From NCBI RefSeq assembly GCF_004303025.1, contig NZ_PJQW01000016.1:33322-97321 (forward strand): a stretch of DNA of 64,000 nt, written 5' to 3'. Within the stretch, counting starts at the first letter, position 1; every line of letters begins with the position of its first letter. The notes beneath the pieces were generated by a model. The model ran no database searches. It was not told where the DNA came from and saw only the letters and a program-made list of their open reading frames with translations. A program made the translations under genes and the position numbers. The DNA is from Flavobacterium sp. J27 (GTDB lineage: Bacteria > Bacteroidota > Bacteroidia > Flavobacteriales > Flavobacteriaceae). Of the stretch, positions 31,408 to 40,295 are shown piece after piece.

Positions 31408-32546
31408 TAGCAACAGCAAATAGATTAAATACAGTTGAAGAATACTACTTTTCAAGAAAATTGAAAGAAGTAAATCAATTGATTTCAGAAGGAAAACCCA
31501 TAATTAATATGGGAATTGGGAGTCCTGATTTAGCACCTCATGCTTCGGTTATAGAAGCTATTCAAGGTGCGCTTTTAGAACCTACGGCTCATATGTATCA
31601 AAGCTATCAAGGGTTGCCAGATTTGCGAAAAGGTTTTTGTGACTATTATCTGCGTAATTTTAATGTAACCATTGATCTTGCATCAGAAATTTTGCCTTTA
31701 ATGGGCTCAAAAGAAGGAATTATGCATATTGCTATGGCTTTTTTAAATGAAGGAGATCGAGTTTTAATTCCAAACCCTGGTTATCCAACGTATCAATCGG
31801 TTTGTAATTTAGTAGGAGCAACAACGATACATTATGATTTGAAAGAAGAGAATAATTGGTATCCAGATTTTGAAGCGTTAGAGAAGCAAGATTTAGCTAA
31901 CGTAAAATTAATGTGGGTGTGTTATCCTCATATGCCTACAGGAGCTCAAGCAAGTTTAGCATTGTTTGAACAGTTGATTGCATTTGGTAAAAAACATCAA
32001 ATTCTAATCGTAAATGATAATCCATATAGTGCTATTTTAAATGATAATCCCATGTCAATTCTTCAAGTTGAAGGAGCTAAGGATGTTGCAATTGAGTTAA
32101 ATTCGTTAAGTAAAACCTACAATATGGCTGGCTGGAGAGTAGGTATGGTTATGGGTAATGCAGCCAACATAGCTTCTGTTTTGAAGGTAAAAAGCAATAT
32201 GGATAGCGGTATGTTTTTTGGTATTCAAAAAGGTGCGATTGAAGCTTTGAAACTAGGAAAAGATTGGTTTGATAGTTTAAATGGAGAATATGAGAAAAGA
32301 AGAATATTAATTTTCTCCTTGTGTGATAAACTAGGTGTTAAAGTAAATAGAAATCAGGTTGGCATGTTTGTTTGGGCAAAATTACCTGAACAAGTTTCAT
32401 CAGAAACTTTCATTGATAAATTGTTATACGAAAAGAGTCTTTTTATTACTCCAGGAACCATTTTTGGTTCACAAGGAGAAGGATATATTCGTTTTTCATT
32501 ATGTGTTAATGAAGAAAAAATAAAAGAAGCAATATGTCGATTGTAA
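31404..32546 (+). CDS. Class I/II aminotransferase, probably aromatic amino-acid aminotransferase
   Basis: A 380-residue PLP fold-type I aminotransferase. GIGSPDLAPHASV at the N-terminus, NPGYPTYQSV, ND.NPYS (VNDNPYSAI), and the PLP lysine in SLSKTYNMAGWRVGM are present. Position between pheA and tyrA, with ATGA and TAATG overlaps on both sides, indicates that it converts phenylpyruvate and 4-hydroxyphenylpyruvate to Phe and Tyr, or prephenate to arogenate. Sequence alone does not fix the substrate; it also resembles LL-diaminopimelate aminotransferase-like proteins. Confidence 0.85.
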   Translation: MIATANRLNTVEEYYFSRKLKEVNQLISEGKPIINMGIGSPDLAPHASVIEAIQGALLEPTAHMYQSYQGLPDLRKGFCDYYLRNFNVTIDLASEILPLMGSKEGIMHIAMAFLNEGDRVLIPNPGYPTYQSVCNLVGATTIHYDLKEENNWYPDFEALEKQDLANVKLMWVCYPHMPTGAQASLALFEQLIAFGKKHQILIVNDNPYSAILNDNPMSILQVEGAKDVAIELNSLSKTYNMAGWRVGMVMGNAANIASVLKVKSNMDSGMFFGIQKGAIEALKLGKDWFDSLNGEYEKRRILIFSLCDKLGVKVNRNQVGMFVWAKLPEQVSSETFIDKLLYEKSLFITPGTIFGSQGEGYIRFSLCVNEEKIKEAICRL

Positions 32547-33400
32547 TGGAAAAAAATAGTGAAAAATTTGTAGTTATTGGACTCGGTTTAATGGGAGGTT
32601 CTTTGGCCTTAGATATAAAAAATAAAAGAGATGATGCGGTGGTTTATGGATTTGATACGAATGAAAAACATACTTTAAAAGCCAAAGAATTAGGAATTAT
32701 CGACAAAATAGGAAAGGAAGAAGATATTTTAGATGCACACTGGATAATTGTTGCTGTACCTGTTGATAAAAGTATGGATGTTTTAGTGAATGTTCTAAAT
32801 AAAATCAATGCTCATACCATTGTATTTGATGTGGGTTCTACTAAAAGTCAAATTTGTGAAACGGTTAAAAATCATCAAAACAGAAGAAATTTTATTGCGG
32901 CTCATCCTATTGCAGGAACTGAATTTTCTGGTCCGCAAGCAGCAATGAAAGACTTGTTTTTGGATCGTACTAATATTATTTGTGAAGTCGAAAAAACAGC
33001 TTTTGTCTTTCAAGAGAAAGCTTTAGAATTATTTAAACAAATTGGCATGAGAATTCGATATATGGATCCTGTTTCTCATGATAAACACATTGCTTATATG
33101 TCTCACTTATCGCATATAAGTTCATTTATGTTAGGGAAAACTGTAATAGAGGAGGAAAAAAATGAACGGGATATTTTTGATATGGCAGGAAGTGGTTTTG
33201 AAAGTACAGTTCGTTTAGCTAAAAGTTCACCTGCTATGTGGACACCTATTTTTAAACAAAACAAAGATCATGTTGTCAAATCATTGTCAGAATACATTGC
33301 AAATCTGAATAGCTTTAAGGAGTTATTAGAGCAAGAAAAATATGAAGAAGTATTTACGACATTAGAAGAAACCAATAGAATAAAACAAATATTAAAATAA
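32546..33400 (+). CDS. tyrA: Prephenate dehydrogenase
   Basis: About 284 residues. The ATG at 32546 overlaps the aminotransferase stop as TAATG and begins MEKNSEKFVVIGLGLMGGSL, so I prefer it to the ATG four codons earlier. NAD-binding GLGLMGGSL, VAVPVDK, DVGSTKSQI, HPIAGTEFSGP and the catalytic His region HDKHIAYMSHLSH are intact. It oxidatively decarboxylates prephenate (or arogenate) toward tyrosine. No ACT or chorismate mutase domain is fused. Confidence 0.93.
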   Translation: MEKNSEKFVVIGLGLMGGSLALDIKNKRDDAVVYGFDTNEKHTLKAKELGIIDKIGKEEDILDAHWIIVAVPVDKSMDVLVNVLNKINAHTIVFDVGSTKSQICETVKNHQNRRNFIAAHPIAGTEFSGPQAAMKDLFLDRTNIICEVEKTAFVFQEKALELFKQIGMRIRYMDPVSHDKHIAYMSHLSHISSFMLGKTVIEEEKNERDIFDMAGSGFESTVRLAKSSPAMWTPIFKQNKDHVVKSLSEYIANLNSFKELLEQEKYEEVFTTLEETNRIKQILK

Positions 33401-33453
33401 ATTAAGATACGTGTTAGATATCCTAATATTTGTCTTGATAATTAAGTGAAATT

Positions 33454-34536
33454 ATGGAAAATAAAAAAGAATTAAGAACATGGTTAGAGGATTTTAAATT
33501 AGAACATCCATTAGTAATAGCAGGACCATGTAGTGCTGAAACAGAAGATCAAGTTTTAAAAATTGCTCATGAATTAAAAGATTCTGATGTTTCAATTTTT
33601 AGAGCAGGAATATGGAAACCGAGAACGCGACCTGGAGGTTTTGAAGGAGTAGGTGCGATCGGATTAAAATGGTTGCAAAAAGCAAAAGCTGAAACAGGTT
33701 TGTTAATGGCAACTGAGGTGGCAACTGCAGCACATGTAAAATTAGCACTAGAACATGATATTGATATTTTATGGATTGGAGCAAGAACTACGGTAAATCC
33801 TTTTGCAGTGCAAGAAGTAGCTGATGCTTTGCAAGGAACTGATAAAATTGTGCTATTGAAAAACCCAGTGAATCCAGATTTAGCCCTTTGGATTGGAGGT
33901 CTTGAAAGACTTTACAATGCTAATATTAAAAAATTGGGAGTTATTCACAGAGGATTTTCGACTTACGATAAAACGAAATATAGAAACAATCCTGAGTGGC
34001 AAATTGCTATTGAATTACAAAATAGATTTCCAGATTTACCACTTATTTGTGATCCATCACATATTACAGGAAAAAGAGATATGATCCAGGAAGTTTCTCA
34101 ACAAGCATTAGATTTAAATTATGATGGATTAATTATTGAAACCCATATTGATCCAGAAAACGCTTGGAGCGATGCTGCTCAACAAGTAACGCCTGATACC
34201 TTGAAACAAATCTTTACCGATTTAAGAGTTAGAAAAGTTACCGATGACGAAAGTGAGTTCAATCAAAAAATGGCTAAATTGAGAGCGCAAATTGATGAAT
34301 TTGATGGAAAATTACTAGAAATTTTGGGAAATAGAATGAAAGTTGCTGATAAAATTGGAGAACTTAAAAAAGAAAAAAATGTGGCTATTCTTCAAAATAA
34401 ACGTTGGAACGAAATATTAGGAAAAATGATTTTAGAAGGAGAAGAAAAAGGGTTAAGTAATGAATTTGTAATGCAAATGTTTAAAGCAATTCATCAAGAA
34501 AGTATTAATCATCAAGAAAAAGTGGTAAACCAATAG
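33454..34536 (+). CDS. Bifunctional DAHP synthase / chorismate mutase
   Basis: A 360-residue fusion. The N-terminal 265 residues are a type I-beta (KDSA-like) DAHP synthase: VIAGPCSAETEDQV, FRAGIWKPRTRPGGFEG, LICDPSHITGKRDMI and DGLIIETHIDPENAWSDA, with metal and PEP-binding residues intact. After a short linker, residues about 275-360 (LRAQIDEFDGKLLEILGNRMKVADKIGELKKEKN in parts) form an AroQ-type chorismate mutase with its Arg/Lys/Glu active-site pattern. It thus supplies both the first step of the shikimate pathway and prephenate for pheA and tyrA. Last gene of the operon, before a terminator. Confidence 0.94.
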   Translation: MENKKELRTWLEDFKLEHPLVIAGPCSAETEDQVLKIAHELKDSDVSIFRAGIWKPRTRPGGFEGVGAIGLKWLQKAKAETGLLMATEVATAAHVKLALEHDIDILWIGARTTVNPFAVQEVADALQGTDKIVLLKNPVNPDLALWIGGLERLYNANIKKLGVIHRGFSTYDKTKYRNNPEWQIAIELQNRFPDLPLICDPSHITGKRDMIQEVSQQALDLNYDGLIIETHIDPENAWSDAAQQVTPDTLKQIFTDLRVRKVTDDESEFNQKMAKLRAQIDEFDGKLLEILGNRMKVADKIGELKKEKNVAILQNKRWNEILGKMILEGEEKGLSNEFVMQMFKAIHQESINHQEKVVNQ

Positions 34537-34540
34537 AATA

Positions 34541-34571
34541 AAAAAAGCCTCTTTTTAAAGAGGCTTTTTTT
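34541..34571. terminator. Bidirectional terminator at the end of the aromatic operon
   Basis: AGCCTCTTT pairs with AAAGAGGCT, with six A before and seven T after. It also serves the convergent reverse-strand gene whose stop is next to it. Confidence 0.9.
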
Positions 34572-34572
34572 A

Positions 34573-35052
34573 TTACTTAATTTGTTTTTTGAAATAGTAA
34601 CGAGTAATAAAAATACCATTGCCATCTTCTTTTCCTGCATCACTTTCAACACCGCTAGCTACATGAATTAGTTCCCAACCTTCTTTGCTGTACGTATTTA
34701 ACAAAGAGGTGATTATAGCGTCGTTTGAGGCAATATTTTGAAAATTAATACCAGCCATACTGTAGAAATTTACTAAGGTAGTTTCATTTAAATCATCTAT
34801 TTTTACATCACCTCGGTTTTTAGAAGTTTTATCTTTACCTTCTTTAGATCTTACGGTTGTAAATTGTGTATAATCTACTTCCGATCCATTTTCTATTATT
34901 CTTGAGCGACCAATACCACCAGGTACTATAGATTCTACAGAAGTAACGATTTTAAATTCAAATACAGAAGAAGAACTTGAATTAGATGATTGTGCATTTA
35001 GAAATGAAAATGAATTCATCAATAAAATAGAAAGAATAATAAAATTTTTCAT
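34573..35052 (-). CDS. Small exported protein of unknown function
   Basis: A 159-residue protein with signal peptide (about residues 1-20, ending FLNAQ), a Ser/Asn-rich linker, and a body of alternating strands ending LLNTYSKEGWELIHVASGVES and FITRYYFKK. The phrase 'YSKEGWELI.V.S' followed by a final 'R.YFKK' strand recalls small DUF4177-like domains. No catalytic residues are evident. Transcribed alone, convergent with the aromatic operon and divergent from the next gene. Function not recognised. Confidence 0.65.
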   Translation of the reverse strand: MKNFIILSILLMNSFSFLNAQSSNSSSSSVFEFKIVTSVESIVPGGIGRSRIIENGSEVDYTQFTTVRSKEGKDKTSKNRGDVKIDDLNETTLVNFYSMAGINFQNIASNDAIITSLLNTYSKEGWELIHVASGVESDAGKEDGNGIFITRYYFKKQIK

Positions 35053-35143
35053 AGTCTATAAGTTAATTATTTGAAATATAAAAGTATAGTTTTTAATTAT
35101 TTAAATTATATTTTCGCGTGATTTTAATTTTAACTTAAATTTT

Positions 35144-36793
35144 ATGAAAAAAAAATTACTGCTTTTTGTATTTTTATTAACCTCAATGCTTAGTTTTTCT
35201 CAATACAAAATTGAAAATGTATCCATGACTTATGGAGAGGAAATTACTGAAGAAAAGGGAAAGATTATTAAAATTATTGGAGAAACCAATAATAAAATTT
35301 ATGCTTTAGGACTTAAAGGAAAAGATAAATATTTTTTAAAAATATTTAGCTCTGGAGACATGAAATTAATTTCAAATAATCCAATTATATTGCCTGAGTT
35401 AAAAGATAAAGATGTAGACTTTGAAGAAATTGTCCTACTTGGAAATAGATTGTATGTTGTAGGGAGTGTGTATCATAGAAAAGATAAAATATTCACTCTT
35501 GTAGGAATAGAATATTCTGAAGATGGTAAATTAAGTAAAAACATGATTACTATGTTTGAAGCTGAAGTTGCTAAAAGTTCAGATAGAGGTGGTTTTTACT
35601 TTAAATCTTCTCCTGATGAACAAATGCTTCTCGTAATGCATGCTTCGTTATTTGATAAGGAAGATGCAATGAAATACGATTTAAAATTATTCGATTCTAA
35701 TTTGAAACCTGTTTTTTCTAATATAGATAAAGTTAGTTTTGATGATAATAAAAAAGATTTTGAATTTACTATTTCTGATTTTGATGTTAACTTTAAAGAC
35801 GATGTGTTTTTAGTTATTAATGAAAGTTATAGAGATAAAAAGAAAAAGGAAAAAGTAGAAAAATTCCAAGTCTTATTATTCAAAAAAGATAGTAATTATC
35901 AAAAAGAAGTGGTAGATATAAATTTTAAAGACAAAGAGATTATTAATTGTAAAATGATGTCTACCGCTAATAATATTGTTCAATTAGTTGGTTTCTATTC
36001 TAGCGTTAGAGAAAATGGTAAAGCGAATAAAGAATTAAAAGGAATCTATAATGCTACCATTAATTTGAATAATAATCAAAATGAAAATTTAAAGTTTAAT
36101 GAATTTGATTATGAAACCAAGGTAAAATTATTAGGAGAAAGAAGAGCTAAAAAAGGAAAAGATGTAAAACCTTTATATCAAATTCATTCTATAATTGAAA
36201 AAAATGATGGAGGTTTAATTGTTTTATCTGAGTATCGATTAGTTGTTGTTGGACAAAAGCAAGGAATAGGTCCATTAGCAGTTCAGCCAATAACTTATAT
36301 TACAAATGAAATTATTGTAACTTGTTTAAAACCAGACGGTTCTTTAGATTGGAGTAATGTTGTAGCAAAAGATCAGTCAGCAGCTGTTACCGTTATGTCA
36401 TTAAATATGTTTACAGGTGGAGGAAATGGAAATTTTAATGTTGCAGTTGGAGCTTCATTTCCATTAGCAGTAATGGGGAAAGGGCCTGAATATCTTAGTG
36501 CTATTCCAATTTACAAAGATGGTCAGTTAAATATTTTATTTAACGATAATAAAAAGAATAAAGGTGTAACAGATATTGAAGAAATTAAATCTATGGGTAA
36601 TTATAATAATGCTGTCCCAACATTGTTTACTTTTGATGATAAAGGAAATATTACTAGAAAAGATCCTGAGGAAGTTATTAAGAATGAGTTAGTGTTGAGA
36701 CCAGGAATTTATTATAGAAAAAATGATTATGAATATTTAATTTATGCTTCAAGAAAATCACAAGATAAATTAGGTAGAATGTTCTTAGACTAA
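35144..36793 (+). CDS. Large exported protein of unknown function
   Basis: A 549-residue protein with signal peptide (MKKKLLLFVFLLTSMLSFSQ). The body is rich in short beta segments and charged turns (KIYALGLKGKDKYFLKIFSS, LYVVGSVYHRKDKIFTLVGI), compatible with a beta-propeller-like fold. It is predicted to be periplasmic or surface-exposed. No cysteine clusters, catalytic motifs or sorting domain are visible. It stands alone between divergent and terminated neighbours. I do not recognise the family. Confidence 0.65.
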   Translation: MKKKLLLFVFLLTSMLSFSQYKIENVSMTYGEEITEEKGKIIKIIGETNNKIYALGLKGKDKYFLKIFSSGDMKLISNNPIILPELKDKDVDFEEIVLLGNRLYVVGSVYHRKDKIFTLVGIEYSEDGKLSKNMITMFEAEVAKSSDRGGFYFKSSPDEQMLLVMHASLFDKEDAMKYDLKLFDSNLKPVFSNIDKVSFDDNKKDFEFTISDFDVNFKDDVFLVINESYRDKKKKEKVEKFQVLLFKKDSNYQKEVVDINFKDKEIINCKMMSTANNIVQLVGFYSSVRENGKANKELKGIYNATINLNNNQNENLKFNEFDYETKVKLLGERRAKKGKDVKPLYQIHSIIEKNDGGLIVLSEYRLVVVGQKQGIGPLAVQPITYITNEIIVTCLKPDGSLDWSNVVAKDQSAAVTVMSLNMFTGGGNGNFNVAVGASFPLAVMGKGPEYLSAIPIYKDGQLNILFNDNKKNKGVTDIEEIKSMGNYNNAVPTLFTFDDKGNITRKDPEEVIKNELVLRPGIYYRKNDYEYLIYASRKSQDKLGRMFLD

Positions 36794-36810
36794 GAGAATT
36801 AAAAGAAATA

Positions 36811-36850
36811 AAAAAAATCACTAGTTTATACTTAAATTAGTGATTTTTTT
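36811..36850 (+). terminator. Intrinsic terminator
   Basis: AAATCACTA pairs with TAGTGATTT with a 14-base loop, followed by a T run. It ends the transcript of the large exported protein. Confidence 0.8.
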
Positions 36851-36876
36851 TATTCTATATTATTTCTAATTAATGC

Positions 36877-36884
36877 TATATTTG
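36877..36884 (+). promoter_or_regulatory. Promoter -7 element before rsgA
   Basis: TATATTTG matches TAnnTTTG exactly, 67 bases before the rsgA ATG. No good TTTG -33 box is present at the usual distance. Confidence 0.5.
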
Positions 36885-36951
36885 TAAAAAGACAATAAAG
36901 AGCATAAGTAAAAAAGAAATATAACTTGTGACTTTCAATTTCTAACTTTTC

Positions 36952-37932
36952 ATGACAGGAATCGTTTATAAATCTACAGGTAGTTGGTATACTATAAAAA
37001 AAGAAGACGGAGGTTTTTTAGATTGCCGTATTAAGGGGAAATTTCGCATTAAAGGAATTAAGAGTACTAACCCAATTGCCGTTGGTGATGTTGTAGATTA
37101 TCATATAGAAAATTCTACTGATGAAACAACTGGAGTTATCACCGCAATTCATGATAGAAAAAATTATATCGTTAGAAAATCGGTAAATCTTTCTAAGCAA
37201 ACACATATTATTGCTTCTAATATTGATGTGGTTTTTTTATTAGTTACTATAAATAATCCAACTACCACCACTAGTTTTATAGACCGTTTTTTAGTAACAG
37301 CAGAAGCCTATGGTATTGAAGCAATTTTGGTATTTAATAAAATAGATACTTTTGATGATACTACATTAGATGAACAACTCTTTTTACAATACGTTTATGA
37401 AAATATAGGGTATAAATGCCTTAGGGTTTCTGCCAAAGAAAATAAAGGCATAGAGGAACTTAAAAAACTGATGTATCATAAAGTTTCTATGTTTTCTGGG
37501 CATTCTGGAGTAGGAAAATCAACTTTAGTAAATGCAATTGAACCTTCGCTTAATTTAAAAACAAAGCAAATTTCAGAATCGCATGCTCAAGGACAACATA
37601 CCACTACTTTTGCTGAAATGTTCGATTTGTCATTTGGTGCTCAAATTATAGATACACCTGGAATTAGAGGTTTTGGTGTCGTAGATATGGAAAAAAAGGA
37701 AGTAGGAGATTATTTTCCAGAATTTTTTGCTTTAAAAGAAGCATGTAAGTTTAACAATTGTTTGCATAAAGAGGAACCAAAATGTGCTGTTAAAGAAGCT
37801 TTGGATAAAGATGAAATTTCTTGGACAAGATATAAAAGTTATCTTCAAATTTTAGAAGGTGATGAGGAACATTATAGAATAGATGACTATGCTGAAGATA
37901 GAAAAGCAAGTGATGAAACTAGAAAATCATAG
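36952..37932 (+). CDS. rsgA: Ribosome small-subunit biogenesis GTPase
   Basis: A 326-residue circularly permuted GTPase that helps mature the 30S subunit. An OB-fold N-terminal domain (about 1-70) is followed by permuted GTPase motifs in the order G4 (FNKIDTF), G5 (VSAKENKG), G1 (GHSGVGKSTL), G2 region (TTTFAEM) and G3 (IDTPGIRGFG). A zinc-binding C-terminal domain has CKFNNCLHKEEPKC. All motifs are intact. It starts a likely operon with dtd and the DUF3857 genes; dtd begins 3 bases after its stop. Confidence 0.95.
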   Translation: MTGIVYKSTGSWYTIKKEDGGFLDCRIKGKFRIKGIKSTNPIAVGDVVDYHIENSTDETTGVITAIHDRKNYIVRKSVNLSKQTHIIASNIDVVFLLVTINNPTTTTSFIDRFLVTAEAYGIEAILVFNKIDTFDDTTLDEQLFLQYVYENIGYKCLRVSAKENKGIEELKKLMYHKVSMFSGHSGVGKSTLVNAIEPSLNLKTKQISESHAQGQHTTTFAEMFDLSFGAQIIDTPGIRGFGVVDMEKKEVGDYFPEFFALKEACKFNNCLHKEEPKCAVKEALDKDEISWTRYKSYLQILEGDEEHYRIDDYAEDRKASDETRKS

Positions 37933-37935
37933 TGT

Positions 37936-38388
37936 ATGCGCGTAGTTATTCAAAGAGTTTCAGAAGCCTCTGTTGTTATTAAACAAAAGAGCGTTGCAAA
38001 AATTAATACTGGATTATTAATTTTATTAGGTATTGAAGCAGCAGATAATTTAGAAGATATTCAATGGCTTACCTCCAAAATTGTGAATCTTAGAATTTTT
38101 CCTGATGAAATGAATGTCATGAATCTTTCCTTAAAAGAGACTCATGGAGATGCTATTGTTGTGAGTCAATTTACCTTACACGCGGCTACAAAAAAAGGGA
38201 ATAGACCCAGTTATATAAAAGCAGCTAGACCAGAAATCGCAATTCCTTTATATGAACAATTTATAGAATATCTAACAAAAGATTTAGGAAAACCAATACA
38301 AACGGGTCAATTTGGAGCCGATATGAAGATTCATTTAATAAATGATGGGCCTGTTACCATTTTAATAGATAGTAAAAATAAAGAATAA
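37936..38388 (+). CDS. dtd: D-aminoacyl-tRNA deacylase
   Basis: A 150-residue cytoplasmic proofreading enzyme that removes D-amino acids from tRNA. It begins MRVVIQRVSEASVVI and has both active-site motifs, SQFTLHA (SQxTL) and DGPVTILID (the NxGP[VF]T-type motif, here INDGPVT). Normal length. It lies 3 bases after rsgA and is followed 3 bases later by a DUF3857 gene. Confidence 0.95.
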   Translation: MRVVIQRVSEASVVIKQKSVAKINTGLLILLGIEAADNLEDIQWLTSKIVNLRIFPDEMNVMNLSLKETHGDAIVVSQFTLHAATKKGNRPSYIKAARPEIAIPLYEQFIEYLTKDLGKPIQTGQFGADMKIHLINDGPVTILIDSKNKE

Positions 38389-38391
38389 CAT

Positions 38392-40290
38392 ATGAAAATA
38401 AAATTACTCTTTCTTCTTTTTATAAGTGCTCATTTATATGCTCAAAATGATTTTTCAGCATTACTCATTCCGAAAGAATTAAAAGAAAAGGCAAATAGTG
38501 CAGTACAATATCAGAAGGTTGATGTGATTATTAAGTCTCAAAACTTATATAAAATAAATATAAAAAGAATAACCACTGTTTTTAATGAATATGGACTGAA
38601 AAATATTGATGCCAGAGAATATTACAGCAAATCAGAAAAAATAAACAAAATTGAAGCAACAATTTATGATGCTTTTGGAAAAGAATTAAAAAAAATAAGA
38701 AGAAAAGAATTTATAGATCAAAGTGTTGCCGACGGTTTTTCTTTATTATCAGACAATCGTGTTTTATATTTAGAGTATACACCTATTCAATACCCTTTTA
38801 CGATAGTGTATGAAAGTGAAAAAGAGAGTATTAATACGGCTTTTTTACCTTCTTGGATGCCTGTTGACGATTATTACGAAAGTGTTTTGAAATCTGAATT
38901 TAATATTCAATTTGTTTCTGATCTAGGGTTTAAATATAAAGAACAAAATTTTGATGGTTATACCATTGAAAGAAATGAAACATCAAGTATGATTCATTAC
39001 ACGGTAGAAAATATTCCAGCTTTAAAACCAGAAAGTCATTCCCCAAGTTTTAAAAATATTGTTCCCAATGTAATTTTTGGTTTAGAAAAGTTCTCTTTAG
39101 AAGGTGTAGCAGGGTCTGGTACAACATGGGAAGATTTTGGTAAAATTTATTACGATAAATTAATTAATACAACTACCGAATTAAACCCCGAAACGATAAA
39201 AAAAATTAATGATTTAACACAAGGAATTACAGATCCAATTGAAAAAGCAAAAATCATCTATAGTTATGTTCAAGGTAAAACAAGGTATGTTAGTATTCAA
39301 TTAGGTATTGGTGGATGGAAACCCATGCTAGCCAAGGATGTAGATCGTTTGGGGTATGGAGATTGTAAAGCATTGTCTAATTACACAAGGGTTTTGTTAG
39401 ATCATGTAGGTGTGAAATCATATTATACTGTTATTTATGGAGATAGGAATAAAAGAGATATTAATAAAGATTTTGTATCCTATCAAGGAAATCATGTTAT
39501 ATTAACCATTCCTTTACATGATAAAAATTATTTTTTAGAATGTACTAGTCAAACAAATCCTTTTGCTTTTGGAGGAGATTTTACTGACGATAGATATGCG
39601 TTAATGATAAAACCTGAAGGAGGCTTTATTGTAAAGACAAATGAATTTAAACCTGTAGATAGTTATCAAAAAACAATAGGTAATTATACGATTGATCAAG
39701 AAGGAAATGTAACGGCTAAAGGACAAATAGTTTCAGGTGGAATTCAATATGATAACAAAGCATTTTTGTTAAGAATTAAAGATGAAAAAGAATTGCATAC
39801 GTCTTATAAAAATAGATTTAATTGGATTAGTAATTTAAAGATTGAAAAATTAGAAATTAAAGAGAATCACGAAGCTATTGAACTCGTTGAAAATATAGTT
39901 CTTTCAGCAACAAATTATTCTAATAAAGCAGGGAATACTATTTATTTTCCTATAAACCTTTTTAATAAGAACGATAATGTTCCAGATAAATACAGAAACC
40001 GCAAAAACGATTTTGTTATTATGAGAGGCTATTTTGATATTGATGAAATAGAAATCAATTTACCTAAAGAATATGATGTTGAATTTTTACCAGAGGAAAT
40101 AAATTTGGATACAGAATTTGGAAACTATAAAATGAGTATAGAGAAACTTTCTAATGATAAGCTACGTTATAAAAGAGAATTTACTTTAAAAGAAGGCCAT
40201 TATTCTAAAGAAAAATATGAAGACTATAGGAAATTTAGAGAAACTATATCAAAACAAGATAATTCAAAAATTGTATTAACTAAAATCTAA
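38392..40290 (+). CDS. DUF3857 / transglutaminase-like exported protein (active-type triad)
   Basis: A 632-residue protein with signal peptide (MKIKLLFLLFISAHLYAQ). The N-terminal DUF3857 beta domain (about 40-220) is followed by a transglutaminase-like core with the catalytic-type Cys at about 325 in LGYGDCKALSNY and a His at about 367 in YQGNHVIL. An acidic residue follows in FLECTSQ. A C-terminal beta domain (DUF2569/3858-like region) completes it. Such proteins are common in Bacteroidota, probably periplasmic, with unknown substrates. A paralogue starts 5 bases downstream. Confidence 0.82.
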   Translation: MKIKLLFLLFISAHLYAQNDFSALLIPKELKEKANSAVQYQKVDVIIKSQNLYKINIKRITTVFNEYGLKNIDAREYYSKSEKINKIEATIYDAFGKELKKIRRKEFIDQSVADGFSLLSDNRVLYLEYTPIQYPFTIVYESEKESINTAFLPSWMPVDDYYESVLKSEFNIQFVSDLGFKYKEQNFDGYTIERNETSSMIHYTVENIPALKPESHSPSFKNIVPNVIFGLEKFSLEGVAGSGTTWEDFGKIYYDKLINTTTELNPETIKKINDLTQGITDPIEKAKIIYSYVQGKTRYVSIQLGIGGWKPMLAKDVDRLGYGDCKALSNYTRVLLDHVGVKSYYTVIYGDRNKRDINKDFVSYQGNHVILTIPLHDKNYFLECTSQTNPFAFGGDFTDDRYALMIKPEGGFIVKTNEFKPVDSYQKTIGNYTIDQEGNVTAKGQIVSGGIQYDNKAFLLRIKDEKELHTSYKNRFNWISNLKIEKLEIKENHEAIELVENIVLSATNYSNKAGNTIYFPINLFNKNDNVPDKYRNRKNDFVIMRGYFDIDEIEINLPKEYDVEFLPEEINLDTEFGNYKMSIEKLSNDKLRYKREFTLKEGHYSKEKYEDYRKFRETISKQDNSKIVLTKI

Positions 40291-40295
40291 ACAGA